Notes: a model not told the origin generated them from the letters alone. Shown: positions 1 to 7,392, numbered from the stretch's first letter. The stretch: DNA of 32,703 nt from Hydrogenophilales bacterium RIFOXYD1_FULL_62_11 (GCA_001802655.1 MGZO01000073.1:28818-61520); one strand, 5' to 3'. A program made the numbers and translations.

Positions 1-504
1 TCTATTCCTGCTGACAACCAGCTTTTTCAATGGCTCAAGGCGCAACCAGGCGACATTTTAGTGCGTGCATATCTGGCGCAGCATTACATGAACACCGGGC
101 GCATCCGCGAAGCTATCGGTCAATACGAAATTATTTTGCAGCAGTCGCCGAACAATGCTCTTGCGCTTAATAACGTGGCGGCGCTTTACCAGCAGCAAAA
201 GGATCCGCGCGCGCTCGCTACTGCGGAAAAAGCCCACAAACTCAGCCCAAAGGATGCTGCCACCCAAGACACCTTGGGCTGGATTTTAGTGGAACGGGGG
301 CAGCATGTGCGTGGCCTTACGCTATTGCGACAAGCCAGTGCTGGCGCCCCTGCGTCCGCTTCCATCAAGTATCACCTCGCAGTCGCGTTGGTTCGCACCG
401 GTGATTCGGTTGAAGCTCAAAAAATACTCCGGAAGCTATTGCTCAGCAATGCTCCCAAATTTCCGGAAGCAGAAGAGGCAGCGGCTTTGCTGCGAAGCCT
501 CTGA
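1..504 (+). CDS. TPR-repeat protein, C-terminal part (PrsT-like, PEP-CTERM system)
   Basis: The reading frame is open from the first base of the window, so the N-terminus and start codon lie outside. The visible 167 residues are alpha-helical tetratricopeptide repeats: an alternating A/L/Y pattern with signatures such as GRIREAIGQYEIILQQSPNN, ALALNNVAALYQQ and AATQDTLGWILVERGQ at roughly 34-residue spacing. TPR proteins of this type scaffold protein complexes. The PEP-CTERM protein gene 1 kb away and the acyl-amino acid synthase nearby suggest the PrsT-type TPR lipoprotein of exosortase regions, but the diagnostic N-terminal part is not visible, so that name is inferred. The gene converges on the methyltransferase gene that ends at 551. 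Confidence 0.75.
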   Translation, partial: SIPADNQLFQWLKAQPGDILVRAYLAQHYMNTGRIREAIGQYEIILQQSPNNALALNNVAALYQQQKDPRALATAEKAHKLSPKDAATQDTLGWILVERGQHVRGLTLLRQASAGAPASASIKYHLAVALVRTGDSVEAQKILRKLLLSNAPKFPEAEEAAALLRSL

Positions 505-510
505 GGCTTT
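494..510 (+). terminator. Weak hairpin at the end of the TPR gene
   Basis: GAAGCCT and AGGCTTT pair around a 3-base loop, with one G-T pair at the base. The stem spans the stop codon at 502-504. The following bases are only mildly T-rich, so this is at best a weak terminator. Confidence 0.25.
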
Positions 511-550
511 CAAAAGTAGCCGTGCTCGTGCAATTCGGGACGCCCTCGCA

Positions 551-1426
551 CTATGCGAAAGGATCGTTTTTTAGTCCGCCCAAGGCAAAAAACAAACGCA
601 AATCGGTCAAGTCACGGCGATAACGCGGCTTGAGTTCACCCCGCAATGCAGCGATGCGCTGTCGAAAAGCTTCAGGCAGCGGTTTGTCTGCTGTTTTGAT
701 AACAACAAGAAACGGTACTTTGAAGGTGGATTGCACACAAACTTCAAGTGAGAAATATTTGGCCGCCAAGGCCACAAAGTCTTCCTTAAGAAAGGCTGCA
801 CGTAGCGAGCGTTCGTAATCGAGAGAAAACAGATGGGGCTGGTGATGGGCATTGGCATAGGCGAAAAAAATCACTGACTGCAATGATTTGAGCCGCCCAA
901 AGTCAGTTAAATACAAGGCACCACCTGGTTTCAACACCCGCTGAATTTCGGCAAAACACCTGTCCAAATGCTCTGGTGTCGGCAGGTGATGCAAGGCCAT
1001 GGTGCTGATCACCGCATCCATACTGTGATCCTCAAACGCATCCAGGCGGGTGATATCGGCTTGGCGAAAATCTACATTGTGAAGTTTCAGCGCCTCGGTA
1101 TGCAGCCTTGCGTCAGCCAGCATATTGGGAGACAGATCGATTCCGGTAAAGTGGATGTCCGGGTTGAGTTGGGCAATTTGTGCCAATTGAGTTGCCGGAC
1201 CGCACCCCAAATCAAGCACCGTCCGGCATTCCTGAATGACTTGGCTGATGTGGGCTGAATGAAATAAATAAGCCGCTGCCATCGCACCATTGATACGGCC
1301 AGCCTCCGCATAGGCTGCAACCTGCTCCGCATCTTCCATTACTAAATCGGGCTCAGGTTCGCGCGGCAGGCTCCGTGAGACGAGACATTCACGCAGGAAC
1401 GTAGGGATCAGGGCAAGATTGGGCAT
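551..1426 (-). CDS. Class I SAM-dependent methyltransferase
   Basis: This 291-residue protein has the SAM-binding motif I VLDLGCGPATQ at residues 70-80, an acidic motif (FTGIDLSPNML) about 22 residues later, and post-I motifs resembling the Methyltransf_11/25 families (DAVISTMALHHL, then FAEIQRVLKPGGALYLTDFG). It should transfer a methyl group from S-adenosylmethionine. The substrate cannot be read from the sequence. The N-terminal 65 residues and the basic C-terminus (PRYRRDLTDLRLFFALGG) are not diagnostic. It lies downstream of the PEP-CTERM gene on the same strand, behind a strong palindromic terminator, so it probably has its own promoter. An AT-rich TATAAAATA stretch lies just before the start. 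A link to exosortase biology is only by position. Confidence 0.8.
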   Translation of the reverse strand: MPNLALIPTFLRECLVSRSLPREPEPDLVMEDAEQVAAYAEAGRINGAMAAAYLFHSAHISQVIQECRTVLDLGCGPATQLAQIAQLNPDIHFTGIDLSPNMLADARLHTEALKLHNVDFRQADITRLDAFEDHSMDAVISTMALHHLPTPEHLDRCFAEIQRVLKPGGALYLTDFGRLKSLQSVIFFAYANAHHQPHLFSLDYERSLRAAFLKEDFVALAAKYFSLEVCVQSTFKVPFLVVIKTADKPLPEAFRQRIAALRGELKPRYRRDLTDLRLFFALGGLKNDPFA

Positions 1427-1444
1427 GGGGTATTTTATAAACGA

Positions 1445-1478
1445 AAAACCCGCACTTGGCTAGCCAAGTGCGGGTTTT
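1445..1478 (-). terminator. Perfect 34-bp palindrome, intrinsic terminator of the PEP-CTERM gene
   Basis: The arms 1445-1461 and 1462-1478 are exact reverse complements: AAAACCCGCACTTGGCT and its complement, so the GC-rich core is flanked by A4 and T4. Read on the minus strand, the hairpin is followed by TTTT and a further T-rich stretch. It lies 47 bases past the PEP-CTERM stop and about 19 bases before the methyltransferase start. The symmetric A/T flanks would also let it work on the + strand. Confidence 0.75.
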
Positions 1479-1490
1479 CTTAACCGTAAG

Positions 1491-1508
1491 GACTGCATAT
1501 TTGCAGTC
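1491..1508 (-). repeat. Small inverted repeat ahead of the terminator
   Basis: GACTGCA and TGCAGTC form a perfect 7-bp stem with a 4-base loop, between the PEP-CTERM stop codon and the 34-bp palindrome. It may stabilise the 3' end of the PEP-CTERM transcript. Confidence 0.4.
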
Positions 1509-1524
1509 CCGTCGTTCCGGTCAA

Positions 1525-2316
1525 TCAGGCAGATTTACGCTTGCGCAGTGAAACGCCCATGCCCAAGAGGCCCAAGCCAACCAGAGCCAGGACACCGGGT
1601 TCCGGAACGGTGGTCAGGCCACGCAGGTCAGCCGAGCCAGCGATACACCATTGACCCTCAACCGCGTCGCCAGTCGTACAGCCGTCTGTATTGTCAAACG
1701 GATTTAGTACGGCATTGTCACCAGAGGTGGTGATCGCGATGTCAGCAAAGCCGCCTGCACCGTCACCAATGCCATCGGAATCGAGGAAAGCGACTACGTC
1801 AGCCTCGCCACCAACAACATCCAGAAGGCCAGCACCGCTAAAGGAGATGACATCGCCGGTAAACTGACCGTTGGATGCAAGCGTGTCGGTCGTGCCAAAC
1901 AAGCCATGCCCTTCCAAAACAGCCCAAGGCGTACCCGTATCGATCAGACCAAAGTTGGTTGCCGAATCCTGTGCCAACAAGTTGAAAGTAGGCATCAGGT
2001 AAACGCGCACCTGCCCTGCGGAGAAATCAACAGTGGTAAAGGTGTAGTCGTTGCTAACGTATTGGTCAAACACAAAATAGAGGCGATCGGATCCGCTGCC
2101 GTAGAACAGGTTGCCGTTCACGGTATTGACTTGGCCGTATCCGAGCAACTGCTGACCGTTGCCGCTAATAAACGTTTCTGCCACAGTCGTGGTTTCAAGA
2201 TGGCTGAGCAAGCCCGCGGCGCCAAAGTCCACACCACCAACAACGATAGCTGAAGCGGAACCGGAAGCCGCCAGGCCCAGACCGGCAATTGCCGATGCGA
2301 TAAATTTCTTGTTCAT
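1525..2316 (-). CDS. PEP-CTERM sorting domain protein
   Basis: The protein has 263 residues. It starts with a signal peptide (MNKKFIASAIAGLGLAASGSASA, likely cut after the A-S-A), followed by about 210 residues rich in G, D, T, S and F, as in secreted beta-rich proteins. It ends with a canonical PEP-CTERM signal: VPEPG at about residues 237-241, a hydrophobic stretch (LALVGLGLLGMGVSL) and a basic RKRKSA tail. In known systems an exosortase processes this tail during export of a surface or exopolysaccharide-associated protein. The PEP-CTERM call is near certain; the role of the mature domain is unknown. Expression probably depends on sigma-54 (site at 2390-2405), and an AAGGAG ribosome-binding site precedes the ATG. 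Confidence 0.93.
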   Translation of the reverse strand: MNKKFIASAIAGLGLAASGSASAIVVGGVDFGAAGLLSHLETTTVAETFISGNGQQLLGYGQVNTVNGNLFYGSGSDRLYFVFDQYVSNDYTFTTVDFSAGQVRVYLMPTFNLLAQDSATNFGLIDTGTPWAVLEGHGLFGTTDTLASNGQFTGDVISFSGAGLLDVVGGEADVVAFLDSDGIGDGAGGFADIAITTSGDNAVLNPFDNTDGCTTGDAVEGQWCIAGSADLRGLTTVPEPGVLALVGLGLLGMGVSLRKRKSA

Positions 2317-2322
2317 TTCAAA

Positions 2323-2328
2323 CTCCTT
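2323..2328 (-). promoter_or_regulatory. Ribosome-binding site of the PEP-CTERM gene
   Basis: AAGGAG on the minus strand, six bases before the ATG at 2316-2314. A consensus Shine-Dalgarno at good spacing fixes this start and suggests high translation. Confidence 0.7.
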
Positions 2329-2389
2329 ATAAGGAATGATGGGTTAGTAATCTTGCGAGCCAGGCGACCAGCTTCACGCACATCTACAA

Positions 2390-2405
2390 AGCATGTAGCG
2401 TGCCA
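2390..2405 (-). promoter_or_regulatory. Sigma-54 (RpoN) promoter of the PEP-CTERM gene
   Basis: The minus strand reads TGGCACGCTACATGCT. Against the -24/-12 consensus TGGCACG-N4-TTGCW it matches every fixed position but one (A for the first T of the -12 element), with GG and GC at the required spacing. Transcription would begin near 2378, leaving a leader of about 60 bases. RpoN with the PrsK/PrsR two-component system is known to control PEP-CTERM genes in some exosortase-bearing betaproteobacteria, which fits. Confidence 0.75.
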
Positions 2406-2424
2406 TAATAAAAATATTGTTTTA

Positions 2425-2440
2425 ATTCAATGTGTTGAAT
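2425..2440. promoter_or_regulatory. Inverted repeat upstream of the sigma-54 site, IHF- or activator-like
   Basis: ATTCAA-TGTG-TTGAAT is a perfect 6-bp inverted repeat in a very AT-rich stretch (about 2406-2448), 20 bases upstream of the -24 element. Each strand also matches the IHF consensus WATCAANNNNTTR at all but one position. It may be a DNA-bending site or an operator for an enhancer-binding protein; the sequence alone cannot tell which. Confidence 0.35.
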
Positions 2441-2652
2441 ATTTTTCAGGCTGACGGAGTGCTTGAAGTGTAAATTTTTTCGACATTGGGCGCGGTCTCT
2501 CAGTAAAGCCAAGCGCAAGCCGGAGGTGGTCTGGATCGTTGGTTTTCACGGGTTGTGGCGACGCCGAGTGAGCGTGGCCAGGCTGGGTTCGGGCGAAGGG
2601 GGGGGCTACAAAAGGTCAGGCGCAGTCGATTACCCGGAAGGCAAAGCGTTGT
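2441..2652. other. Intergenic stretch without a supported gene
   Basis: This is the rest of the 336-base gap between the PEP-CTERM start and the nitroreductase-like stop. It changes from AT-rich near the promoter to G-rich (runs of G around 2598-2605). A 78-codon frame on the + strand crosses it but overlaps the real gene, has no recognisable domain and no ribosome-binding site. Upstream activator sites for the sigma-54 promoter would be expected here, but I see no clear repeat. Confidence 0.5.
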
Positions 2653-3708
2653 TCAGGACTTTTCCAGAAATTGTTCGATGGCTGGCCGGCCAGCTGTGAC
2701 GAGTGGGGGCTTGGCTTTGCCTGTTCTGAACAACATGACCGGCACGAGCGAGCCGAAGTGGATTTTCCAGCCTTCAGCCAGGTCCTGCTGCAACGCTTTC
2801 GGAATACCTGCTGCATCGGCTCCATCTAGTGCATAAAGAGCCGATGCGGGCATGGGTTGCAGGACGCGTCCCAGGCGGGTTGTGGTCAGCCAGATCCGCT
2901 GGAAAACCCGACCCGCCTCGAAGACCGAAGCGGTGTCGGTTTTTTTTACGGTCAACACGCCCAGGTTGGGGGCGAGCCGACACGGCAGGTCGCAGGAACG
3001 CAGCCCCAAAAAGTGGTGCGCGCCAAACCGGTTGGCCATGCGCATGACGGGCCAATGGCGCAGCGTTGAAAAGAGACCGTGCAAGGGCAATTCAACCCCC
3101 AGTGCGCCGGGCGGCAGCCCTGTTTCGCTGGTATCGCGCCAGCCGACGTCAAAGCGGATTGCAGAGAAAAGTTCTTCGTGCAAAACCGGGTTGTGGAAAC
3201 GTTCGGTTTCTGCGCGCCGCATCAGGGCAAGCACGGGTTTTCGATCAGCGGCGGTGTCAAGCCAGTGAAGGGTACATGAGGGGTGAGCGTAAGTAATGGC
3301 ATCCAGTTGAGCGCGCTCCGTGACATTAAACGGCGGCCCCCGAAAACGAAACTGGCGGCTGGTGTGGCGATTCGGGATTTCGTGCCACAAAGGATCAGCC
3401 TGTGTCACGTCAGGCTGCAAATCAATGCTTAGCGCAAGCCCGGGTTGTTCGGGGTCGGGAAAAAGCCTCATATCGGCCTTTACGCCATACTGGCTGGCGG
3501 CAATCGCGAGGTTTTCTGCCAGCGCGCCGAGCGAAAGCAGGTCGAGCACCCGCTGATATCCCGGCTGTTCCCATGCGGTTCGGGTGTGGTGAACCAGGAT
3601 GTGCGAGCCGTCAAGCTGAAAGCGTACGGGATGGTGGTTGTCGGCGGACGGTGCCTGGATGGCGCTTTGCAGCACGCCACGAACCTGTTCCTGCGTGATC
3701 GCTTCCAT
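2653..3708 (-). CDS. Nitroreductase-fold flavoprotein (third gene of the FeeM-E1-nitroreductase operon)
   Basis: The protein has 351 residues. The start chosen is the ATG at 3708, which overlaps the TGA of the upstream E1 gene (TGATG); the frame stays open 67 codons further, but that part is Arg/Pro-rich out-of-frame E1 sequence. Near the N-terminus APSADNHHPVRF (residues 19-30) resembles the FMN-binding motif of nitroreductases, and IPNRHTSRQFRFRGPPF resembles the conserved RRTxR-type segment of the larger Rv3131-like subgroup. Such proteins bind FMN and carry out NAD(P)H-dependent reductions or, in the SagB/ThcOx branch, oxidations. Coupling to an E1-like gene recalls mycobacterial MoeY, where ThiF-like and nitroreductase-like domains are fused. 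The substrate is unknown. Confidence 0.75.
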   Translation of the reverse strand: MEAITQEQVRGVLQSAIQAPSADNHHPVRFQLDGSHILVHHTRTAWEQPGYQRVLDLLSLGALAENLAIAASQYGVKADMRLFPDPEQPGLALSIDLQPDVTQADPLWHEIPNRHTSRQFRFRGPPFNVTERAQLDAITYAHPSCTLHWLDTAADRKPVLALMRRAETERFHNPVLHEELFSAIRFDVGWRDTSETGLPPGALGVELPLHGLFSTLRHWPVMRMANRFGAHHFLGLRSCDLPCRLAPNLGVLTVKKTDTASVFEAGRVFQRIWLTTTRLGRVLQPMPASALYALDGADAAGIPKALQQDLAEGWKIHFGSLVPVMLFRTGKAKPPLVTAGRPAIEQFLEKS

Positions 3709-4565
3709 CAAGCCAACCCCAGTTGGCGGCGTGCGATGGCGATGGCGATCCGGTTGAGTGGATGGCGGTTGCCACCGGGGCGCCAGGTATGGGCGAGCTG
3801 GTTGCGGTAGCCGTCGAACTGGATGCCGTGCGGTGCGCTCCAGACCTTGCCGCGTTGCAGCAGGATTTTGACCGCTTCGCTGGCCGCCACGCCTGCGCAT
3901 AACTGACATGCAATCACGGTTGAGGGACCTTTTCGCTGTTTCAGGTCGACCTTGTTTTTGTCGGCGAGGTAGTGGCGATGCAACAATCCGGGCGCGAGTC
4001 CGACGAGAAAACGCACGGCTTTTTCCAGTTCGCTCCGACCTGACAGCTGAAAGTAATCTTCGAAACTCATGCCGCCAGGCAGGAAGTTCAGTAATGCCGC
4101 ACTCATGCCCAAGGGCGCAACGGTGATGGCCGGGATACGGTGTTCAGCGCAGTAGGCAAAAAGCTGTTCGCGGGCATCGAAAGCAAAAAAGTCCAGACCG
4201 TCCACATAAAGATCGACATCCTGGAAAAACTGCTCAAGATTAGACGCGTTCACCCCGTCAGGGAAACGCCTCAAGTCACTTTCCGGATTAATGTCGCGCA
4301 CCATCGCTTCAAGCGTGTCGACTTTGGGGCGATTGAGACTGGACATGCTGGCGCCCGCCTGACGGTTGAAATTGGCTAATTCAAAAACGTCGAAGTCGGC
4401 GATATTGAATTTTTCTACACCCAGCCGCGCAAATGTCAGCAAATGGGAGCCGCCGACTCCGCCCATGCCAGCAATGGCCACGCGTTTGTGCTTCAGTTGC
4501 TGCTGCTCGTTGTCAGTAAACCAGCCTATATTGCGCGAAAATGCAGCGCTGTAATCGAAGCTCAT
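3708..4565 (-). CDS. ThiF/E1-like adenylyltransferase (second gene of the operon)
   Basis: The protein has 285 residues. A Rossmann nucleotide-binding loop IAGMGGVGGSH (GMGGVG at 33-38) is followed by an acidic strand end IADFDVFELANFNRQAG, whose N-x-N-R-Q matches the ThiF/MoeB/E1 signature at residues 65-69, and a Lys (about K81) typical of the E1 ATP site. These enzymes activate a carboxylate, usually a protein or peptide C-terminus, as an acyl-adenylate. Few cysteines are present (one near AYCAEHR and a CQLC pair), and no full CxxC...CxxC zinc site or rhodanese domain is seen, so it is not a standard MoeB or ThiF. It starts 18 bases after the FeeM-like gene and overlaps the flavoprotein gene. 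Confidence 0.8.
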   Translation of the reverse strand: MSFDYSAAFSRNIGWFTDNEQQQLKHKRVAIAGMGGVGGSHLLTFARLGVEKFNIADFDVFELANFNRQAGASMSSLNRPKVDTLEAMVRDINPESDLRRFPDGVNASNLEQFFQDVDLYVDGLDFFAFDAREQLFAYCAEHRIPAITVAPLGMSAALLNFLPGGMSFEDYFQLSGRSELEKAVRFLVGLAPGLLHRHYLADKNKVDLKQRKGPSTVIACQLCAGVAASEAVKILLQRGKVWSAPHGIQFDGYRNQLAHTWRPGGNRHPLNRIAIAIARRQLGLA

Positions 4566-4583
4566 GCAGGTCCGCCTAACACG

Positions 4584-5378
4584 CTACCTACCGTGAGTAA
4601 CACGATTGGTAATGCCGATTTCGTCTGTTTTGCTGAAAAAGTAAGGGTATAGCGACCGTTCGCCATGTGCGCTTTCGGTTTTCCCGCCGAGTAACTCGAT
4701 TTGCTGGTCAACATAATCCAGCTCCAGTCGCAGCAACACGGCAGGCGCATTGACGCGGTTGCAGATGCGTTCCGGGCCGAAATCGGTAAAGCCCAGCATG
4801 CGTTTGTAGAACGCAGCATGGCGTGGATTAACCTCAATCACGACATCTGTATAGCCCTGCATCACCCGGCCATATATGTAGGCAATATGAAAGAGCGATG
4901 CCAGAATGTGTTTTGAGCCGTGTGTTTGATCAACGGCCAGCTTGGTCAGTTCGCAGACTTTACGGCCAGCCTGACGCAAGTCATCTATTTCCTGCTTGTA
5001 TAACTCTTCAACCAACAACCCATGGGGGGTGTCCAGGCCCAGCGTCAGGGTTCCGATGACTTTGTCATCCTGGGACGCCATCAAGGTAATGCGTTCTGGG
5101 GCTTTCTGGAAGTCGTTCGCTATATAGCCGCGCCCGGCATATTTTCGCTGCACAAGCATGCTGGCCGAGCTCACCCGCTCGTTGGAATGTGCCAGCCGGA
5201 TCTTGAAAGCCTGCTCTTCGATTTTTTCGCCCTGCTGAGGCGTGGCACTTTGAGGCTCGGGTAAAACCAGGTCAGTAAGCCGATACGGAGAGATGGCGAC
5301 AATTGTTTTGTCCCATTCTTCCGCAGCCTTGTTGCGCTGTCTAAAACCGGTAAAGCCCTTGGGTATCTTGACGGACAT
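4584..5378 (-). CDS. FeeM-like long-chain N-acyl amino acid synthase (GNAT fold)
   Basis: The protein has 264 residues. The core (about residues 58-220) has the GNAT-like order of N-acyl amino acid synthases and autoinducer synthases: FKIRLAHSNERVSSASMLVQ, then ITLMASQDDKVIGTLTLGLD, then VCELTKLAVDQTHGSKHILASLF, then VVIEVNPRHAAFYKRMLGF. FeeM-type enzymes move a fatty acyl chain from acyl carrier protein to the amino group of an amino acid such as tyrosine. Such synthases have been reported to co-occur with PEP-CTERM/exosortase loci, which fits the neighbours. It is the first gene of a three-gene operon. No convincing Shine-Dalgarno precedes the ATG. A sigma-54-like site lies at 5424-5439. 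Amino acid specificity cannot be read here. Confidence 0.75.
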   Translation of the reverse strand: MSVKIPKGFTGFRQRNKAAEEWDKTIVAISPYRLTDLVLPEPQSATPQQGEKIEEQAFKIRLAHSNERVSSASMLVQRKYAGRGYIANDFQKAPERITLMASQDDKVIGTLTLGLDTPHGLLVEELYKQEIDDLRQAGRKVCELTKLAVDQTHGSKHILASLFHIAYIYGRVMQGYTDVVIEVNPRHAAFYKRMLGFTDFGPERICNRVNAPAVLLRLELDYVDQQIELLGGKTESAHGERSLYPYFFSKTDEIGITNRVTHGR

Positions 5379-5411
5379 AAATTAAACCGGGATAAATGAG
5401 ATCGTAGTTAG

Positions 5412-5451
5412 GGTTGCCATGTTAGCCACTCGTTTGCCATAGCTGGCAACC
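5412..5451. repeat. Nested inverted repeats upstream of the FeeM-like gene
   Basis: GGTTGCCA (5412-5419) pairs with TGGCAACC (5444-5451). The right arm can instead pair with a nearer copy as TTGCCA-TAGC-TGGCAA (5434-5449). The repeats lie between hemB and the FeeM-like gene and overlap the putative sigma-54 site, so they could be an operator or part of a terminator downstream of hemB. No T-run follows on the minus strand, which favours an operator. Confidence 0.4.
5424..5439 (-). promoter_or_regulatory. Possible sigma-54 promoter of the FeeM-like operon
   Basis: The minus strand reads TGGCAAACGAGTGGCT. GG and GC are at the exact -24/-12 spacing and 9 of the 12 fixed positions of the consensus match, but C6, G7 and the second T of TTGC are changed. 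The site lies about 45 bases before the ATG. It is weaker than the PEP-CTERM promoter site, but its presence ahead of a functionally linked operon makes it worth noting. Confidence 0.35.
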
Positions 5452-5494
5452 TTTTAGTGATTATGGATGCAGGGCTAACACGAATCAGTCTTGC

Positions 5495-6517
<1,023 letters not shown>

Positions 6518-6547
6518 TTACTGAATGAACTGGAACTATTTGAAGGT

Positions 6548-6670
6548 CGGTCGTCTCTGTACTGCAGACGGTGTTTCACCGTCCCCCGCTTCTCCTCCCT
6601 GAGCGGGGTGCCTTAACCCTTAAGGCATCTTTTGGCCCCGATCCTTCGTGTGATCGGGGCTTTCTTTTTG
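6548..6670 (+). ncRNA. Candidate small RNA antisense to the hemB leader and engB 3' end (anti-hemB-like)
   Basis: On the + strand a series of stems lies in about 120 bases: CGTCT/AGACG (6552-6570), an alternative GACGGTG-TTT-CACCGTC (6567-6583), CCCCGCT/AGCGGGG with an 11-base loop TCTCCTCCCTG (6584-6608), GCCTTAA-CCC-TTAAGGC (6610-6626), and finally GCCCCGATC/GATCGGGGC (6635-6660) followed by TTTCTTTTT, an intrinsic terminator working only in the + direction. No + strand gene exists here for it to serve. The C/U-rich loops can pair with Shine-Dalgarno sequences. The place and polarity match the computationally described Burkholderia anti-hemB RNA motif; homology is untested. No clear -35/-10 was found; TATTTG near 6538 is a weak -10. 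Confidence 0.5.
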
Positions 6671-7318
6671 TTGGGCGTCCGATTCGATCAGGGATTCAGT
6701 CGATTGCGGCTTCCCCTGTTGAGCCTGGACGAACCAGCCTTCAAGCAAGTCCGTCGCATCCTCCGCCCCCAGGCGCGACAAGCTGGAAAACAGCTGAACC
6801 GAAACGTTGTCGAACGTTGCGAGGGCTTGCTTGACGTTGCGCAGCGTCAACACCTTCTCGCTATTCGATAACTTGTCCGCTTTCGACAGCAGGATGTGTA
6901 CTGGTTTGCCCGTTGGGGTGAACCAGTCGAGCATTTGGCGATCCAGCGGGGTGAGCGGGTGGCGTGCGTCCATGATCAGTACCATTCCGGCCAGTGCGTC
7001 GCGTTCCTGCAGGTAACGCGACAGCAAGCCTTCCCATTTTGCCTTGACTGCGGGCGGCACTTTCGCATAACCGTACCCCGGCAGGTCAACCAGATAGGTG
7101 TCATCATCCACCGCAAAAAAGTTGATCAGCTGGGTTCGCCCTGGTGTTTTAGATGTGTAGGCTAGACGGTTGATTCTGGTTAACAGATTGATTGCGCTGG
7201 ACTTTCCAGCGTTTGAGCGCCCGGCAAACGCAATTTCGGCGCGGCTGTAAGGCAGGTCACGCAGTTGGGCGACCGAGGTGTGGAATTGAGCACGATTGAG
7301 CACAGGCTTGGCAGTCAT
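6620..7318 (-). CDS. engB: Ribosome biogenesis GTP-binding protein EngB (YsxC/YihA)
   Basis: This GTPase supports large-subunit assembly. The ATG at 7318 gives a 232-residue protein starting [12 protein letters not shown]; further upstream codons in frame run into the promoter region and are not family-like. G-motifs are present: P-loop GRSNAGKS (33-40), the TPGRTQ segment, DLPGYG (78-83) and SKAD for the guanine. The C-terminal 35 or so residues after [11 protein letters not shown] are polar, variable and beyond the usual GTPase domain. They are encoded in the DNA that also forms the + strand terminator at 6635-6669. The gene is divergent from cytochrome c4, with a 74-base shared promoter region. 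Confidence 0.94.
   Translation of the reverse strand: MTAKPVLNRAQFHTSVAQLRDLPYSRAEIAFAGRSNAGKSSAINLLTRINRLAYTSKTPGRTQLINFFAVDDDTYLVDLPGYGYAKVPPAVKAKWEGLLSRYLQERDALAGMVLIMDARHPLTPLDRQMLDWFTPTGKPVHILLSKADKLSNSEKVLTLRNVKQALATFDNVSVQLFSSLSRLGAEDATDLLEGWFVQAQQGKPQSTESLIESDAQQKESPDHTKDRGQKMP
6635..6669 (+). terminator. Intrinsic terminator of the small-RNA candidate
   Basis: A 9-bp perfect GC-rich stem (6635-6643 with 6652-6660) has an 8-base loop and is followed by TTTCTTTTT. It lies inside the last codons of engB on the opposite strand. Read on the minus strand it lacks a T-run, so it serves + strand transcription. Confidence 0.7.
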
Positions 7319-7351
7319 ATTAGTTGCCGCTAAACTACCCGCTTCACCAAA

Positions 7352-7375
7352 TTTTGCAATCCCCTGGTTTTGCAA
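7352..7375. promoter_or_regulatory. Direct repeat in the engB-cytochrome c4 divergent promoter region
   Basis: TTTTGCAA occurs twice (7352-7359 and 7368-7375), 16 bases start to start, in the 74-base gap between the divergent starts. It could bind a regulator of either gene. No sigma-70 -35/-10 pair is convincing on either strand. Confidence 0.25.
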
Positions 7376-7392
7376 GCTTTCAGGAGCTCTAG

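Noticed and set aside
2463-2699. 78-codon + strand frame in the gap upstream of the PEP-CTERM gene
   Set aside because: It overlaps the end of the nitroreductase-like gene, has no domain and no ribosome-binding site, and is Arg/Gly-rich by base composition.
3709-3909. N-terminal extension of the nitroreductase-like protein
   Set aside because: The 67 extra codons are Arg/Pro-rich and are E1 coding sequence in another frame. The ATG at 3708 overlapping the E1 stop is the natural start.
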